In this document: piece by piece, positions 6,904-15,783 of the stretch
How the letters are laid out: each line of letters opens with the position of its first letter
How positions within the stretch are numbered: the first letter of the stretch is position 1
Source: an uncultured Oscillospiraceae bacterium
GTDB lineage: Bacteria > Bacillota > Clostridia > Oscillospirales > Oscillospiraceae
Reading direction: 5' to 3'
DNA: 64,000 bases
Assembly (NCBI GenBank): GCA_934597585.1
Contig: CAKTSA010000004.1
Coordinates: 1-64,000, forward strand
Made by a program: the position numbers and the translations under genes
Notes under the pieces: model-generated
Told to the model about the DNA's origin: nothing
Seen by the model: the letters and a program-made list of their open reading frames with translations, nothing else
Databases searched by the model: none

Positions 6904-7872
6904 TCATGCGTCGCAGGCGGCCCAAAAGCGGCGGAGGGCGGCCTCGTATTCCTGGGGGGATATATAGCAGCTCATGGCGTGGTCGGCCTCCGGCACCACC
7001 AGGAGCTGGCAGGGGGCGGCGCAGGCGGCCCGGTTTTCATAGGCCATGCGCACGGGGACAAAGTGGTCGTCCTGGCCGTGGATCAGCAGCACCGGCTTTT
7101 TCGTGGCGGCCAGGGAAGCCAACGTGGAGCACTCGTCTGAGCCCACGGACAGCCGGGCGCGGCAGATGCGGTCGGCCATCCAGCCGCCCAGCAGGAAGGG
7201 GATGTGAAGGTTTTCCCGGGCCACATGCTGCCAGATGGCCCGGGGCGAGGTGTAGGCCGAGTCCGCGATGATGCCGTGGACGGCGGGCGGCAGCGGCAGG
7301 TCCGCCGCCATCAGCACGGTGGCGCCGCCCATGGAGACGCCCGCCAGATAGATGGGCAGGGCCGTGCCGGACCGCTCCGCTACCCACTGGGCCCAGGCCA
7401 GACAGTCGCGGCGCTCCGTCAGGCCGAAGCCGATGTAGTCGCCCTGGCTGTTCTGCTGGGCCCGCTGCTCCACATAGAGGACGCTGCATTTCTCCTGCTG
7501 CCAGAAATCGGCTATCAGGCCGAAGTCCCGGCACCAGGCGGAGTGCCAGCCGTGGAAGGCGATGATGATGCGCCGGGCATCGGGGCAGGGAAACCAGTGG
7601 CCCGCCAGACGCAGACCGTCATAGCTTTCGATGGTCACCACCTGGTGGGGGGTGGCGGCCAGACGCTGGGAGGCCGCCCGGCGGGCGGCGCGATAGGCGT
7701 CGTTGGGCGTCTCACCGGTCAGGCGGGAGCCGCCGTCCTTCTTTTTCCGCAGCCGGGGCGGCTGGCGGTTCATGGCCACGTCCATCAGAAGATGGGTCAC
7801 GCCATAGGTGGCAGCGCCGCAGAGCGCGGCGGTAGACAGAACGGCGGCGGTGATCTTGACTGCTTTTTTCAT
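6904..7872 (-). CDS. Alpha/beta hydrolase with N-terminal membrane anchor
   Basis: 322 residues. The N-terminus (KKAVKITAAVLSTAALCGAA) is a signal anchor, so the enzyme probably faces outside. The hydrolase core shows FHGWHSAW (oxyanion region), GVSMGGA (nucleophile Ser), HGQDDHFVP (acid Asp) and EADHAMS (catalytic His), a complete triad. It resembles the YqkD/BEM46-like family; the substrate is unknown. The ATG at 7872 has GGAGG upstream; open frame beyond it is not supported. It converges with SirTM and diverges from the TetR gene, a common regulator-target layout. Confidence 0.82.
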   Translation of the reverse strand: MKKAVKITAAVLSTAALCGAATYGVTHLLMDVAMNRQPPRLRKKKDGGSRLTGETPNDAYRAARRAASQRLAATPHQVVTIESYDGLRLAGHWFPCPDARRIIIAFHGWHSAWCRDFGLIADFWQQEKCSVLYVEQRAQQNSQGDYIGFGLTERRDCLAWAQWVAERSGTALPIYLAGVSMGGATVLMAADLPLPPAVHGIIADSAYTSPRAIWQHVARENLHIPFLLGGWMADRICRARLSVGSDECSTLASLAATKKPVLLIHGQDDHFVPVRMAYENRAACAAPCQLLVVPEADHAMSCYISPQEYEAALRRFWAACDA

Positions 7873-7901
7873 GGTGTGGGTTCCTCCGTGGAATTTCTCA
7901 A

Positions 7902-7931
7902 TAGACAAGGGATGGCTTTTTATGGTAAAAT
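7902..7931 (+). promoter_or_regulatory. Promoter for the TetR gene
   Basis: TAGACA (7902-7907) and TAAAAT (7926-7931) with an 18-bp spacer, 32 bp ahead of the ATG at 7964. Confidence 0.5.
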
Positions 7932-7963
7932 AGGGAGCAGTATGCTGGTAGGGGAGGTCTCGT

Positions 7964-8503
7964 ATGCCTGTCAATGCAAAGCCCATGATCGCCGACGCGT
8001 TTTTGAAGCTGTCCCGGGAAAAGAATATCGACAAGATCACGGTGAAGGATATCGTGGACGAGTGCGGCATCTCCCGCCAGTCCTTTTACTACCACTTTCA
8101 GGACATTCTGGAGGTCATCGAGTGGTCAGCGGAGCAGGGGTTCCAGCGGCTGCTGGAGCGCAGCATGTCCACCGACGACGCGGAAGAGGTGTTCCGGGAT
8201 TTCATCGCCGCCTCGGAGGGGGCCAGCGTCCTGCTGCGCAAGCTGATGAGCTCCCAGAAGCGGGAGCAGGTGGAACGGCTGATGGTGCGCTCTGTCCGGT
8301 CCTATCTGCAGGAGATGGTCCGGCGGAAGGGCCCGCTGACGGAGCTCCCCTATGAGGACGCGGAGACGGCGCTAAGCTTCTGCACCTACGGCATCGTGGG
8401 GCTGCTGCTGGAATACTGCGAGAAAAAGGATGTGGACCGGGATCAGCTGGCGCGGCAAATGTACCGTTTGCTGACCGGACGGGTAGCGGGAAGATCCGTG
8501 TGA
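7964..8503 (+). CDS. TetR/AcrR family transcriptional regulator
   Basis: 179 residues. The N-terminal helix-turn-helix (VKDIVDECGISRQSFYYHF, about residues 26-45) is typical TetR, close to the DhaS-like subgroup. The C-terminal helical domain would bind a ligand and dimerise; its ligand is unknown. The gene is divergent from the hydrolase at 6904-7872, separated by 91 bp, so that hydrolase is the first candidate target. A hairpin terminator follows at 8547. Confidence 0.88.
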   Translation: MPVNAKPMIADAFLKLSREKNIDKITVKDIVDECGISRQSFYYHFQDILEVIEWSAEQGFQRLLERSMSTDDAEEVFRDFIAASEGASVLLRKLMSSQKREQVERLMVRSVRSYLQEMVRRKGPLTELPYEDAETALSFCTYGIVGLLLEYCEKKDVDRDQLARQMYRLLTGRVAGRSV

Positions 8504-8546
8504 CCTATCATAACAGAAAAGCGTCTTTTTCTCTATAGGACATTTT

Positions 8547-8585
8547 TCCCAAAGTGTCAGGTTTTTTGACACTTTTGGGATTTTG
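8547..8585 (+). terminator. Intrinsic terminator after the TetR gene
   Basis: TCCCAAAGTGTCA (8547-8559) pairs with TGACACTTTTGGGA (8567-8580) with one bulged A. TTTT follows at 8581-8584. Confidence 0.65.
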
Positions 8586-8625
8586 TCATGACAAGAGGCG
8601 CAAACTGATAGTGGCGGAATGGTCC

Positions 8626-8661
8626 TCCCTCTGCTATGATGACACCATCACAGCAGAGGGA
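8626..8661 (+). promoter_or_regulatory. Extended -10 promoter inside a 10-bp dyad
   Basis: An extended -10 (TGCTATGAT, 8632-8640) with a weak -35 (TGGCGG) lies within an inverted repeat whose perfect 10-bp arms are 8626-8635 and 8652-8661. The right arm also contains the GGGAGG ribosome site of the gene at 8674. The dyad could be an operator or a hairpin that hides the ribosome site. Confidence 0.45.
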
Positions 8662-8673
8662 GGGCCACTGCCC

Positions 8674-9153
8674 ATGTCAACAAAGAACGGGATATTTGCC
8701 GGCAAGCTCTGCGAGCTGGAGCGGCAGTATGAGCAGACCATACGCTGCCTCCGGTGCTGCCAGCGGTTGGACCACCGGGAGATCCGGCGGGCGCTGCGGT
8801 GCCTGCGGCAGGAGTACCGGGAGAATGATCTGCTGCTGCGCAAGAGCATCGACAAGAGCCATTCGCCCGCCGTGGCGGCGCTGTCCGCCGCCCAGCTGGA
8901 GTACGACCTGAGGATACAGGACATCTTACAGAATGAGCTGCCGGACTACATCCACAGCCAGGGTGCCGACGTGTCGGAGGATCAGGCGGAGGCCGCCAGT
9001 TTCTACGGCGAGTACGCCATCGACTTCGCCGCCCAGGCCATGCGCCACGCGCTGCTGGCGGCACTGTCGGCCATCGACCTGCAGATGAACTGCGAAGAAC
9101 GGGAAATACCATCGGACATCCCGGAAAATACGGAGGAACAAGCAAATGAATGA
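8674..9153 (+). CDS. Hypothetical helical protein upstream of ftsH
   Basis: A 159-residue soluble protein, almost wholly helical by eye, rich in Leu/Arg/Glu, with a CLRCCQRLDHREIRRALRCL stretch near residue 20. No signal peptide, metal site of known type or family match is recognised. The ATG at 8674 follows AGAGGGAGGGCC; a longer frame from 8554 crosses the upstream terminator and is not supported. Its end overlaps the ftsH start by 8 bp, so the two are co-transcribed and probably translationally coupled. An adaptor or substrate role for FtsH is conceivable but is inference. Confidence 0.65.
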   Translation: MSTKNGIFAGKLCELERQYEQTIRCLRCCQRLDHREIRRALRCLRQEYRENDLLLRKSIDKSHSPAVAALSAAQLEYDLRIQDILQNELPDYIHSQGADVSEDQAEAASFYGEYAIDFAAQAMRHALLAALSAIDLQMNCEEREIPSDIPENTEEQANE

Positions 9154-10960
9154 AGTGAAATCACCGAAAAAACCGCTGCTGTATTACTACATGATCGTGC
9201 TGCTGGTGGTGCTGCTGTTCAATCTGCTGGCCATGCCGTGGCTGGCGGAGCACCAGATCAAGGATGTGGACTACAACACCTTTGTATCCATGACGGAGCA
9301 GGGCCAGATCGGCCAGGTGGAGATTCAGCAGCAGAGCAACCGCATTCTGTTTACCGGCAAGGATGAAAAGACCATCTACAAGACCGCCATCATCCCCGAC
9401 GACGGGCTGGTGCAGCGCCTGCTGGACGCGGGCGTCTCCACCACCGGCGAGGAGATCCAGCAGAGCTCACTGCTGGTGGACATCCTGGGCTGGGTGCTGC
9501 CGCTGATCCTCTTTATCGGCATCGGGCAGGTCATCTCCCGCAGCATGATGAAGAAAATGGGCGGCGGGAACTCCATGATGTTCAACATGGGCAAGTCCAA
9601 CGCCAAGGTCTACGTGAAGTCCGCCGAGGGCATCAAGTTTGACGACGTGGCCGGTGAGGACGAGGCCAAGGAGAACCTGCAGGAAGTGGTCAACTACCTC
9701 CACGATCCCAGTAAGTACAAGGACATCGGCGCCTCTATGCCCAAGGGCATTCTGCTGGTGGGCCCTCCGGGCACCGGCAAGACCATGCTGGCCAAGGCTG
9801 TGGCCGGCGAGGCCAACGTGCCCTTCTTCTCTATGTCCGGCTCGGAATTCGTGGAGATGTTCGTGGGCATGGGCGCATCCAAGGTGCGCGACCTGTTCAA
9901 GCAGGCCAAGGAGAAAGCACCCTGCATCGTGTTCATTGACGAGATCGACGCCATCGGCAAGAAGCGTGACGGCCAGTTGGGCGGCAACGACGAGCGGGAG
10001 CAGACCCTGAACCAGCTGCTGACGGAGATGGACGGCTTCGAGGGCAACAACGGCGTCATCATTCTGGCGGCCACCAACCGGCCCGAGTCCCTTGACCCGG
10101 CCCTGACCCGTCCCGGCCGCTTTGACCGCCGGGTGCCGGTGGAGCTGCCCGACCTGAAGGGCCGGGAGGAGATCCTGAAGGTGCACGCCCGGAAGATCAA
10201 GGTGGCCGAGGATGTGGACTTCAGCAAGATCGCCCGCATGGCCTCCGGCGCATCCGGCGCGGAGCTGGCCAACATCGTCAACGAGGCGGCGCTGCGTGCC
10301 GTCCGTGACGGCCGCCGCTTCGCCACCCAGGCGGATCTGGAGGAGAGCATCGAGGTGGTCATCGCCGGCTATCAGAAGAAGAATGCCATCATGACCGACC
10401 ACGAGAAGAGGATCGTGTCCTATCACGAGGTGGGCCACGCCCTGGTGGCGGCCATGCAGACCCACTCCGCCCCTGTGCAGAAGATCACCATCGTGCCCCG
10501 CACCTCCGGCGCCCTGGGCTATACCATGCAGGTGGAGGAGGGCAACCACTACCTGATGACCAAGGAGGAGATCGAGAACAAGATCGCCACCTTTACCGGC
10601 GGCCGGGCCGCCGAGGAAGTGGTGTTCGGCTCCGTCACCACCGGCGCCTCCAACGATATCGAGCAGGCCACCAAGCTGGCCCGGGCCATGATCACCCGCT
10701 ACGGCATGAGCGATGAGTTCGGCATGGTGGCGCTGGAGACCGTCACCAACCAGTATCTGGGCGGCGACGCCTCCCTGGCCTGCTCCGCCGAGACCCAGAC
10801 CAAGATCGACCAGCAGGTGGTGGCCCTGGTGCAGAAGCAGCACGACAAGGCCATCAAGATCCTGATGGACAACCGGGAGAAGCTGGACCAGCTGGCCACC
10901 TACCTCTATGAGAAGGAGACCATCACCGGCGAGGAGTTCATGAAGATCCTCAACGGCTGA
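9146..10960 (+). CDS. ftsH: ATP-dependent zinc metalloprotease FtsH
   Basis: 604 residues, slightly short for FtsH. Two membrane spans (about 12-32 and 113-135) frame an extracytoplasmic domain. The AAA module has Walker A GPPGTGKT at about 206-213, Walker [13 protein letters not shown], and the second region of homology [20 protein letters not shown]. The protease domain has HEVGH near 427. It degrades misassembled membrane proteins and short-lived regulators at the inner face of the membrane. Its ATG lies within the end of the upstream gene; a strong terminator follows. Confidence 0.95.
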   Translation: MNEVKSPKKPLLYYYMIVLLVVLLFNLLAMPWLAEHQIKDVDYNTFVSMTEQGQIGQVEIQQQSNRILFTGKDEKTIYKTAIIPDDGLVQRLLDAGVSTTGEEIQQSSLLVDILGWVLPLILFIGIGQVISRSMMKKMGGGNSMMFNMGKSNAKVYVKSAEGIKFDDVAGEDEAKENLQEVVNYLHDPSKYKDIGASMPKGILLVGPPGTGKTMLAKAVAGEANVPFFSMSGSEFVEMFVGMGASKVRDLFKQAKEKAPCIVFIDEIDAIGKKRDGQLGGNDEREQTLNQLLTEMDGFEGNNGVIILAATNRPESLDPALTRPGRFDRRVPVELPDLKGREEILKVHARKIKVAEDVDFSKIARMASGASGAELANIVNEAALRAVRDGRRFATQADLEESIEVVIAGYQKKNAIMTDHEKRIVSYHEVGHALVAAMQTHSAPVQKITIVPRTSGALGYTMQVEEGNHYLMTKEEIENKIATFTGGRAAEEVVFGSVTTGASNDIEQATKLARAMITRYGMSDEFGMVALETVTNQYLGGDASLACSAETQTKIDQQVVALVQKQHDKAIKILMDNREKLDQLATYLYEKETITGEEFMKILNG

Positions 10961-10978
10961 CGGCCGACAATATGCGGG

Positions 10979-11008
10979 AAAAGGCGGCAGGACACTGCCG
11001 CCTTTTCT
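10979..11008 (+). terminator. Intrinsic terminator after ftsH
   Basis: A perfect 12-bp stem (10979-10990 with 10995-11006), GACA loop, ending in TTTTCTC. Confidence 0.75.
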
Positions 11009-11020
11009 CGTCATTTCCGG

Positions 11021-11049
11021 TTGCGTATTGGCGCGGCATCTGCTACAAT
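11021..11049 (+). promoter_or_regulatory. Promoter for the flavoprotein gene
   Basis: TTGCGT (11021-11026), a 17-bp spacer and TACAAT (11044-11049), about 95 bp before the ATG at 11144. Confidence 0.6.
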
Positions 11050-11143
11050 AGCGGCAGATGGGGAGGGGGCATGGCGGCGCAGGCCGCCGACACGGAGAAA
11101 TGCTCCCGCAATGGAGAAGAAGCATGAGAAGGAGGTCATTCAC

Positions 11144-11761
11144 ATGAAAGCATTGCTCATCAACGGCAGTCCCCATGAGAAGGGCTGCACCTATACGGCG
11201 CTGGAGGAGTTGGCCAGGACGCTGGAGGCCGAGGGCATCGAGACGGAGATCGTCCAGGCGGGCCATACGGCCCACAGCTGCAACGCCTGCGCCTCCTGCA
11301 AGAAGACCCACCGGTGCGTCTATGACGACCTGGTGAACGAGACCGCGCCCAAGCTGGCGGAGGCCGACGCGCTGGTGATCGGCTCGCCGGTGTACTACGC
11401 GTCTCCGGCGGGGGGCATCCTCTCGTTTATGGACCGGCTGTTTTTCAGCACGCCCCATATTAACAAGACCATGAAGGTGGGCGCGGCGGTGGTCTCCTGC
11501 CGTCGGGGCGGCAACACCGCCACCTTTGACGCACTGAACAAGTACTTCACCATCACCGGCATGCCCATCGCCAGCAGCCAGTACTGGAACATGGTGTACG
11601 GCAGCACGCCGGAGGAGGTGCGGAAGGACCTGGAGGGCCTGCAGACCATGCGGACCCTGGGCCGCAACATGGCGTTCCTGATGAAGAGCATCCAGCTGGG
11701 CAAGGCGCAGTTCGGCCTGCCGGAGAAGGAGCCTACGGTCACCACCAGCTTCCACCACTGA
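11144..11761 (+). CDS. NAD(P)H-dependent flavoprotein oxidoreductase (flavodoxin family)
   Basis: 205 residues. MKALLINGSPHEKGCTYTAL is the FMN phosphate loop of the NADPH-dependent FMN reductase/iron-sulfur flavoprotein group. CNACASCKKTHRC matches the compact Cys motif of iron-sulfur flavoproteins, and SPVYYASPAGGILSFMDR is the flavin-ring segment. It likely moves electrons from NAD(P)H or ferredoxin to a small acceptor. The ATG at 11144 follows AAGGAGGTCATTCAC; upstream in-frame ATGs lack such a site. It is a single-gene unit between its own promoter and a bidirectional terminator. Confidence 0.85.
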   Translation: MKALLINGSPHEKGCTYTALEELARTLEAEGIETEIVQAGHTAHSCNACASCKKTHRCVYDDLVNETAPKLAEADALVIGSPVYYASPAGGILSFMDRLFFSTPHINKTMKVGAAVVSCRRGGNTATFDALNKYFTITGMPIASSQYWNMVYGSTPEEVRKDLEGLQTMRTLGRNMAFLMKSIQLGKAQFGLPEKEPTVTTSFHH

Positions 11762-11770
11762 GCGACATAG

Positions 11771-11800
11771 AAAAATGCCGGCCTGCTGGCCGGCATTTTT
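11771..11800. terminator. Bidirectional terminator
   Basis: A perfect 13-bp stem (11771-11783 with 11788-11800) with A and T runs on its two sides. It serves the flavoprotein gene and overlaps the end of the convergent MATE gene. Confidence 0.75.
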
Positions 11801-13122
11801 TATGTGTGCAGCGCCCGGGTGTAGCGGCGGATGGCGGCGGCGGTGTAGAGGGCGGTCAGCAGTTCGGTGATGGGCATGGCCAGCCACAGGGAGGCCGGGC
11901 CGGTCAGCACCGGCAGCAGCAGGATCAGCACGCCGCTGATGACCAGCCCCCGGGCCACGGAGACGATGAACGCCGCCCGGGGCTGCATGATGGACTGGAA
12001 GTAGTAGGTGGAGAAGATGTTGAAGGGCAGCAGCAGGAAGGACAGGGCATAGGTCCGGATAATGGCCGGGGCCATGGCCAGAATCTCCGGCGTGGGGCTC
12101 ATGAACACCCGAATATAGAGGTTGGGGGCGGCGAAGCTGAGGCCCGTCCAGAACAGGGCGAAGGCCGCCGTGGTGTACAAGGCCAGCCGCAGCGTCTCGC
12201 GGATACGGCCGCCCTGTCCGGCGCCGAAGTTGGTGGAGATGATGGGCTGGGCCGCCTGGCCCACGCTGTAGGCGCAGCACTGGACGAAGGTGCTGACGTT
12301 GATGATGGGGCCATACACCGCCAGGGCGTCGCCGCCCAGATAGCGCATGATCTGGCGGTTGAACAGCACCGTCAGGATACCCATGGCCACGTCGATGAAG
12401 AAGGAGGAGAAGCCGGACACGGCGATCTCCCACAGCTTGCGGAGGGGGCGCTCCACCCGCACCAGGCGCAGGGTGTTCCGGCGGCGGAGGAAGTGGGATA
12501 GCAGCACCAGCAGGGAGATGACAGAGCCGATGGCCGTGGCCAGGCCCGCGCCGTAGACACCCATGTCACAGGGGAAGACGAAGAAGTAGTCGCCGAACAT
12601 ATTGAAGATGCCGCCGGACAGCACCCCCAGGGTGGCAAGGCCCGGGTCGCCGTCGTTCCGCAGAAAGGCCGCCAGCATCTGGTTGAAGAGAAAGATGGGG
12701 AACACGTACTTGATGGGCCGGAGGTACAGCCGGGCCAAGGCCAGCAGGGACTCGTCCGCGCCGAAAAAGGTCAGGAGCGGACGCTCGAAGAACAGCAGCC
12801 CCAGCCAGGCCAGCACCGCCAGCACCACAGAGCCTATCACGGCGGCGGTGAAGTACAGATTCTCGCCGCCGTCCCGCGTGCCGCTGCCCCGGCGGGCGCT
12901 GAAGATGACGCTGCCGCCGATGCCGGTCAGCAGGCCCAGACTGTAGATGACGTTCCACACCGGAGCCACCACCGCCAGGGCCGCCGTGCCCTCGGGGCCC
13001 TGGTACTGGCCCACCATGGCCATGTCCACCATGCCGTAGATGCTGGAGATCAGCGCGCTGCCGAAGGCGGCGGACAGATATCTGAAATACAGGGGCCGGA
13101 TCCGGCCGTTGAGAAGGTCCAT
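11800..13122 (-). CDS. MATE family multidrug efflux transporter
   Basis: 440 residues with about 12 membrane spans and the MATE pattern: NGRIRPLYFRYLSAAFGSAL at the start, MVDMAMVGQYQGPEGTAALA in the first helices, and the second repeat with GQAAQPIISTNFGAGQ. Such carriers expel drugs or metabolites in exchange for Na+ or H+; the substrate cannot be read here. The ATG at 13122 (MDLLNGR) follows AAAAGGAGAACAACATCT. The frame stays open upstream through the whole leader to 13263, but no ribosome site supports starting there. Its leader contains a complete intrinsic terminator, implying regulated readthrough. Confidence 0.88.
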   Translation of the reverse strand: MDLLNGRIRPLYFRYLSAAFGSALISSIYGMVDMAMVGQYQGPEGTAALAVVAPVWNVIYSLGLLTGIGGSVIFSARRGSGTRDGGENLYFTAAVIGSVVLAVLAWLGLLFFERPLLTFFGADESLLALARLYLRPIKYVFPIFLFNQMLAAFLRNDGDPGLATLGVLSGGIFNMFGDYFFVFPCDMGVYGAGLATAIGSVISLLVLLSHFLRRRNTLRLVRVERPLRKLWEIAVSGFSSFFIDVAMGILTVLFNRQIMRYLGGDALAVYGPIINVSTFVQCCAYSVGQAAQPIISTNFGAGQGGRIRETLRLALYTTAAFALFWTGLSFAAPNLYIRVFMSPTPEILAMAPAIIRTYALSFLLLPFNIFSTYYFQSIMQPRAAFIVSVARGLVISGVLILLLPVLTGPASLWLAMPITELLTALYTAAAIRRYTRALHT

Positions 13123-13163
13123 AGATGTTGTTCTCCTTTTCGGAATATGCAGGAGGGATACGC

Positions 13164-13211
13164 AAAAAAGCCGGATAAGGACAGGCATTTCAGCCTGCGC
13201 CTTATCCGGCT
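13164..13211 (-). promoter_or_regulatory. Attenuator-type terminator in the MATE leader
   Basis: In the leader RNA, AGCCGGATAAGG (13211-13200) pairs with CCTTATCCGGCT (13180-13169), enclosing a smaller AGGC/GCCT hairpin, and is followed by a run of six U. It lies between the MATE promoter and start codon. A 6-bp hairpin (GUCGUU with AACGGC) precedes it. I cannot match it to a known riboswitch class. Confidence 0.6.
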
Positions 13212-13253
13212 GCCGTTTCTGTGAACGACGCGCCCTCCGAGCGATCAAGCGGT

Positions 13254-13282
13254 ATGGTAGCACACCCGGCGGAAAAAGTCAA
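13254..13282 (-). promoter_or_regulatory. Promoter for the MATE gene
   Basis: Read leftward, TTGACT (13277-13282), a 17-bp spacer and TACCAT (13254-13259). Transcription would start about 120 nt ahead of the MATE ATG. Confidence 0.65.
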
Positions 13283-13291
13283 GGGCGATGA

Positions 13292-14461
13292 TCACGTCAG
13301 CAGCAGGCGGAGCACCAGCTGCGTCAGGAAGTAGATGGCCCAGCCCAGCAGCAGGGCCAGCCACGGGCGCACCACCACCATTTTGGCGTGGGGGACCTCC
13401 TGACGGTAGATGTCCTTGTTTTCCCGGGTGAGGCCCACCAGCACGTCGGGGTTCCGGTTGGTGATGGCGCTGATGACGGCGTCGGCATAGCGGCGGGAGG
13501 CGTGCTTGTCCAGGACCACCTGATAGCACCGGGCGTCGTGGGTCAGCATGATCAGGGCGATGCGCCGCGCCCACAGGAGCTTGCGCTGCTGCTGATAGAC
13601 CCACGCCACGTCCGCCAGGGGCAGCACGATGTTCCGCCGCCGGGCGTACAGGAACGCCGTGCTGACGGTAACGGCGCTGCGATAGTCCGTGTCCATGTGG
13701 TCAAATTCGCTGACGGCCCGGTCCCACAGACGTGTGCTCTCCAGCCGCTTGCGCTGCTTGCCGAACTGCACGTCGTACACCACGGCGCAGGCCACCAGGA
13801 TCAGCACATACACGATGGGCACCAGCAGGGCATAGAGCCAGTCCGTCTGCAGGTCTGCCGGGGTCAGCTTGCCGTCCAGATAGTAGTCGCCGTAGCAGGC
13901 GGTGAAATCCGCCTCGGACATGTCCATGTACTCGGCCAGGACCTGCATGGCCTCCTCCGGCAGCGTGCAGGCGATGCCGGCGAAGGGCACGGCGGCGGGC
14001 TTTGCCGTGGTCAGGGGCAGCGCTGCCGCCAGCGGCGCTGCCGTCGTGCCGCCGTCGCTGCTGGGGTCATCATCGCCGCTGCCGGCGGGGGTGTCCTGGG
14101 GTGTCAGCAGGTCGCAGTCGTCAGAGGCGGTGTATGCCACGATCTGCTGGTATTTCTGAAACTGCTCCTCGCTCATGGAGAGGACGAAGCCGTAGTTATC
14201 CCGGTCGCCGGCCAGATAGAAGACGTCGCTGGAGCCGTCGTCATAGTTGATGCGATAGATCCAGGAGGTCATGTACTGCACGTCCACGGTATAGTAGCTG
14301 CCCAGATAGACGTCTCCCGCGAAGATGTCCTGGGGCGTCATATCCGGCAGCTGCTTCCGGGCCAGGATGGCCGGAATGGAACAGGCCGCTGTGAAAAGGA
14401 TCAGGACCAGCGCCGCGATCCAATAGCCGCGGGACTGCTTGACATACCGTTTCATGCTCAT
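13292..14461 (-). CDS. Hypothetical membrane protein
   Basis: 389 residues. There is a membrane span at about 13-33, a long outer part with an acidic Asp/Gly/Ser/Thr/Ala-rich linker (about 125-150), a second span at about 210-230, a cytosolic helical segment, and a terminal span at about 366-386. I recognise no enzymatic motif; the layout resembles uncharacterised clostridial membrane proteins. The ATG at 14461 follows GGAGAGAGAACCCC; a second in-frame ATG lies two codons on. It follows the lipoprotein gene at 14499-14948 by 37 bp and probably shares its promoter, suggesting a common envelope role. Confidence 0.75.
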   Translation of the reverse strand: MSMKRYVKQSRGYWIAALVLILFTAACSIPAILARKQLPDMTPQDIFAGDVYLGSYYTVDVQYMTSWIYRINYDDGSSDVFYLAGDRDNYGFVLSMSEEQFQKYQQIVAYTASDDCDLLTPQDTPAGSGDDDPSSDGGTTAAPLAAALPLTTAKPAAVPFAGIACTLPEEAMQVLAEYMDMSEADFTACYGDYYLDGKLTPADLQTDWLYALLVPIVYVLILVACAVVYDVQFGKQRKRLESTRLWDRAVSEFDHMDTDYRSAVTVSTAFLYARRRNIVLPLADVAWVYQQQRKLLWARRIALIMLTHDARCYQVVLDKHASRRYADAVISAITNRNPDVLVGLTRENKDIYRQEVPHAKMVVVRPWLALLLGWAIYFLTQLVLRLLLT

Positions 14462-14498
14462 GGGGTTCTCTCTCCTTGTTTACTCTTTCTGGTGTGGT

Positions 14499-14948
14499 TT
14501 ATGTGGCGGCGACGCTGATGTCGGTGGTGCGGTAGTTCTCCGGGGTGAAGCCGGTGCGCAGGGTCGCCGGAATGTGGCTGACGCCGTTGATGTAGCGGTA
14601 GGCCCCGTCGATGCGGCCCACGAAGTTATAGACGGTCTTCCACTGGCCGCCGGCGTCCTGAAGCTCCAGCTTCAGGGCGTAGAGATCGTCATTGATCCGG
14701 TCGATGGACTGGATGCGGTAGTCCTGGATGGCGCAGCCGGAGCGGGCGTACAGGTCCCGGTGGGCATCTTGGGAGTAGAATTCGCTGGCCTCGAAATGGC
14801 AGTATTCCACGGCCTTTTCGATGCCCTCGGTCCGGAAGGTGTGCAGATATTGCTCCGCGCACTGCTCCACGGCCCGCTGCCCGCCGCAGCCTGTCAGAGC
14901 CAGCAGCAGGATCACCGTCAACAACATCAGCAAAGTCTTTCGCTTCAT
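14499..14948 (-). CDS. Lipoprotein of unknown function
   Basis: 149 residues. The N-terminus KRKTLLMLLTVILLLALTGC is a lipoprotein signal with lipobox LTGC, so the mature protein is anchored by Cys20 or so on the outer face. The rest is a compact NTF2-like or DUF4878-like domain by eye: FRTEGIEKAVEYC and, later, WKTVYNFVGRIDG. That assignment is tentative. The ATG at 14948 follows AAAGGAGCTTGCGT. It begins the leftward operon with the membrane protein at 13292. Confidence 0.75.
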   Translation of the reverse strand: MKRKTLLMLLTVILLLALTGCGGQRAVEQCAEQYLHTFRTEGIEKAVEYCHFEASEFYSQDAHRDLYARSGCAIQDYRIQSIDRINDDLYALKLELQDAGGQWKTVYNFVGRIDGAYRYINGVSHIPATLRTGFTPENYRTTDISVAAT

Positions 14949-14988
14949 ACGCAAGCTCCTTTCCCGCTACGCGATATCCTCTGTCCCT

Positions 14989-15017
14989 ATTCTATGGCGC
15001 GGTGCGCCAAAAGACAA
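14989..15017 (-). promoter_or_regulatory. Promoter for the lipoprotein operon
   Basis: Read leftward, TTGTCT (15012-15017), a 17-bp spacer and TAGAAT (14989-14994), about 40 bp ahead of the start at 14948. Confidence 0.6.
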
Positions 15018-15207
15018 CCGACGGTCAGTTGAGTGGTGCGCGATTTTCTCTCCTTTACCTGTTATATGTCAGATGCTGGGAAAACCTGACAGGCTGCGGC
15101 GATATTTTTCGGGGGAATTTCATAGATATTGTCGTTTCGTGGTGGCAAAGGGGAAAATCTTGTGGTATACTGAGAGCCGCTCCTGCGGGAGCGGAGGAGG
15201 TGACGCT

Positions 15208-15723
15208 GTGGCGGCGGAATATGACGGCGCGTTCGACGCGCTGTATCTGGCTCATGTGGAGAAGCTGCTCCGCTATGCCCAGGGCCAGATCCAGAACCGG
15301 GAGATGGCGGAGGAGCTGGTGCAGGACACCTTCCACGAGGCGTATCTGAAATTCGACCAGCTGCAGCGCCACGAAAATCCCGGCGGTTGGCTGATGCAGA
15401 CGCTGAAAAACAAGCTGGCCAACCATCAGCGTGCCCGCCGGCGGGAGAGTGCCCTGCTGGCCCACTGGACGGAGGGGGCGGAGCATATCGCCGCACCCGG
15501 CGACATGGCGGCGGAGCTGGCCCAGCGGCAGCAGGTGGCGGAGATCCGGGCCTTTGTGGCCGCCAGCTTTGACGAGGTGGACCGGCAGCTGTTCCAGCTG
15601 CTGCTGGTGGAGGACCGCAGCCACAAGGCGGCGGCCCAGCTCCTGGGCATCACCGTGTGGAACAGCCAGAAGCGGCTGGAGCGGATCCGGAAGCGGCTGC
15701 GGGAGGCTTTTCCAAAATTCTGA
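15208..15723 (+). CDS. Sigma-70 family (ECF-type) RNA polymerase sigma factor
   Basis: 171 residues. Region 2 has AEELVQDTFHEAYLKFDQLQ, a standard ECF segment; region 4 has VEDRSHKAAAQLLGITVWNS followed by QKRLERIRKRLREAF as DNA-contact helix. It would direct RNA polymerase to a dedicated promoter set. The start is a GTG at 15208, behind GGAGGAGGTGACGCT; upstream open frame has no ribosome site. A possible TATACT -10 lies at 15166-15171. The DUF4367 gene follows after 60 bp and is the likely anti-sigma partner. Confidence 0.85.
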   Translation: MAAEYDGAFDALYLAHVEKLLRYAQGQIQNREMAEELVQDTFHEAYLKFDQLQRHENPGGWLMQTLKNKLANHQRARRRESALLAHWTEGAEHIAAPGDMAAELAQRQQVAEIRAFVAASFDEVDRQLFQLLLVEDRSHKAAAQLLGITVWNSQKRLERIRKRLREAFPKF

Positions 15724-15783
15724 GGGGCGCTTGTCAGCTTTTTGACGCCGCGGACATATATGGAATAGAAGGAGGTTCAGCGT

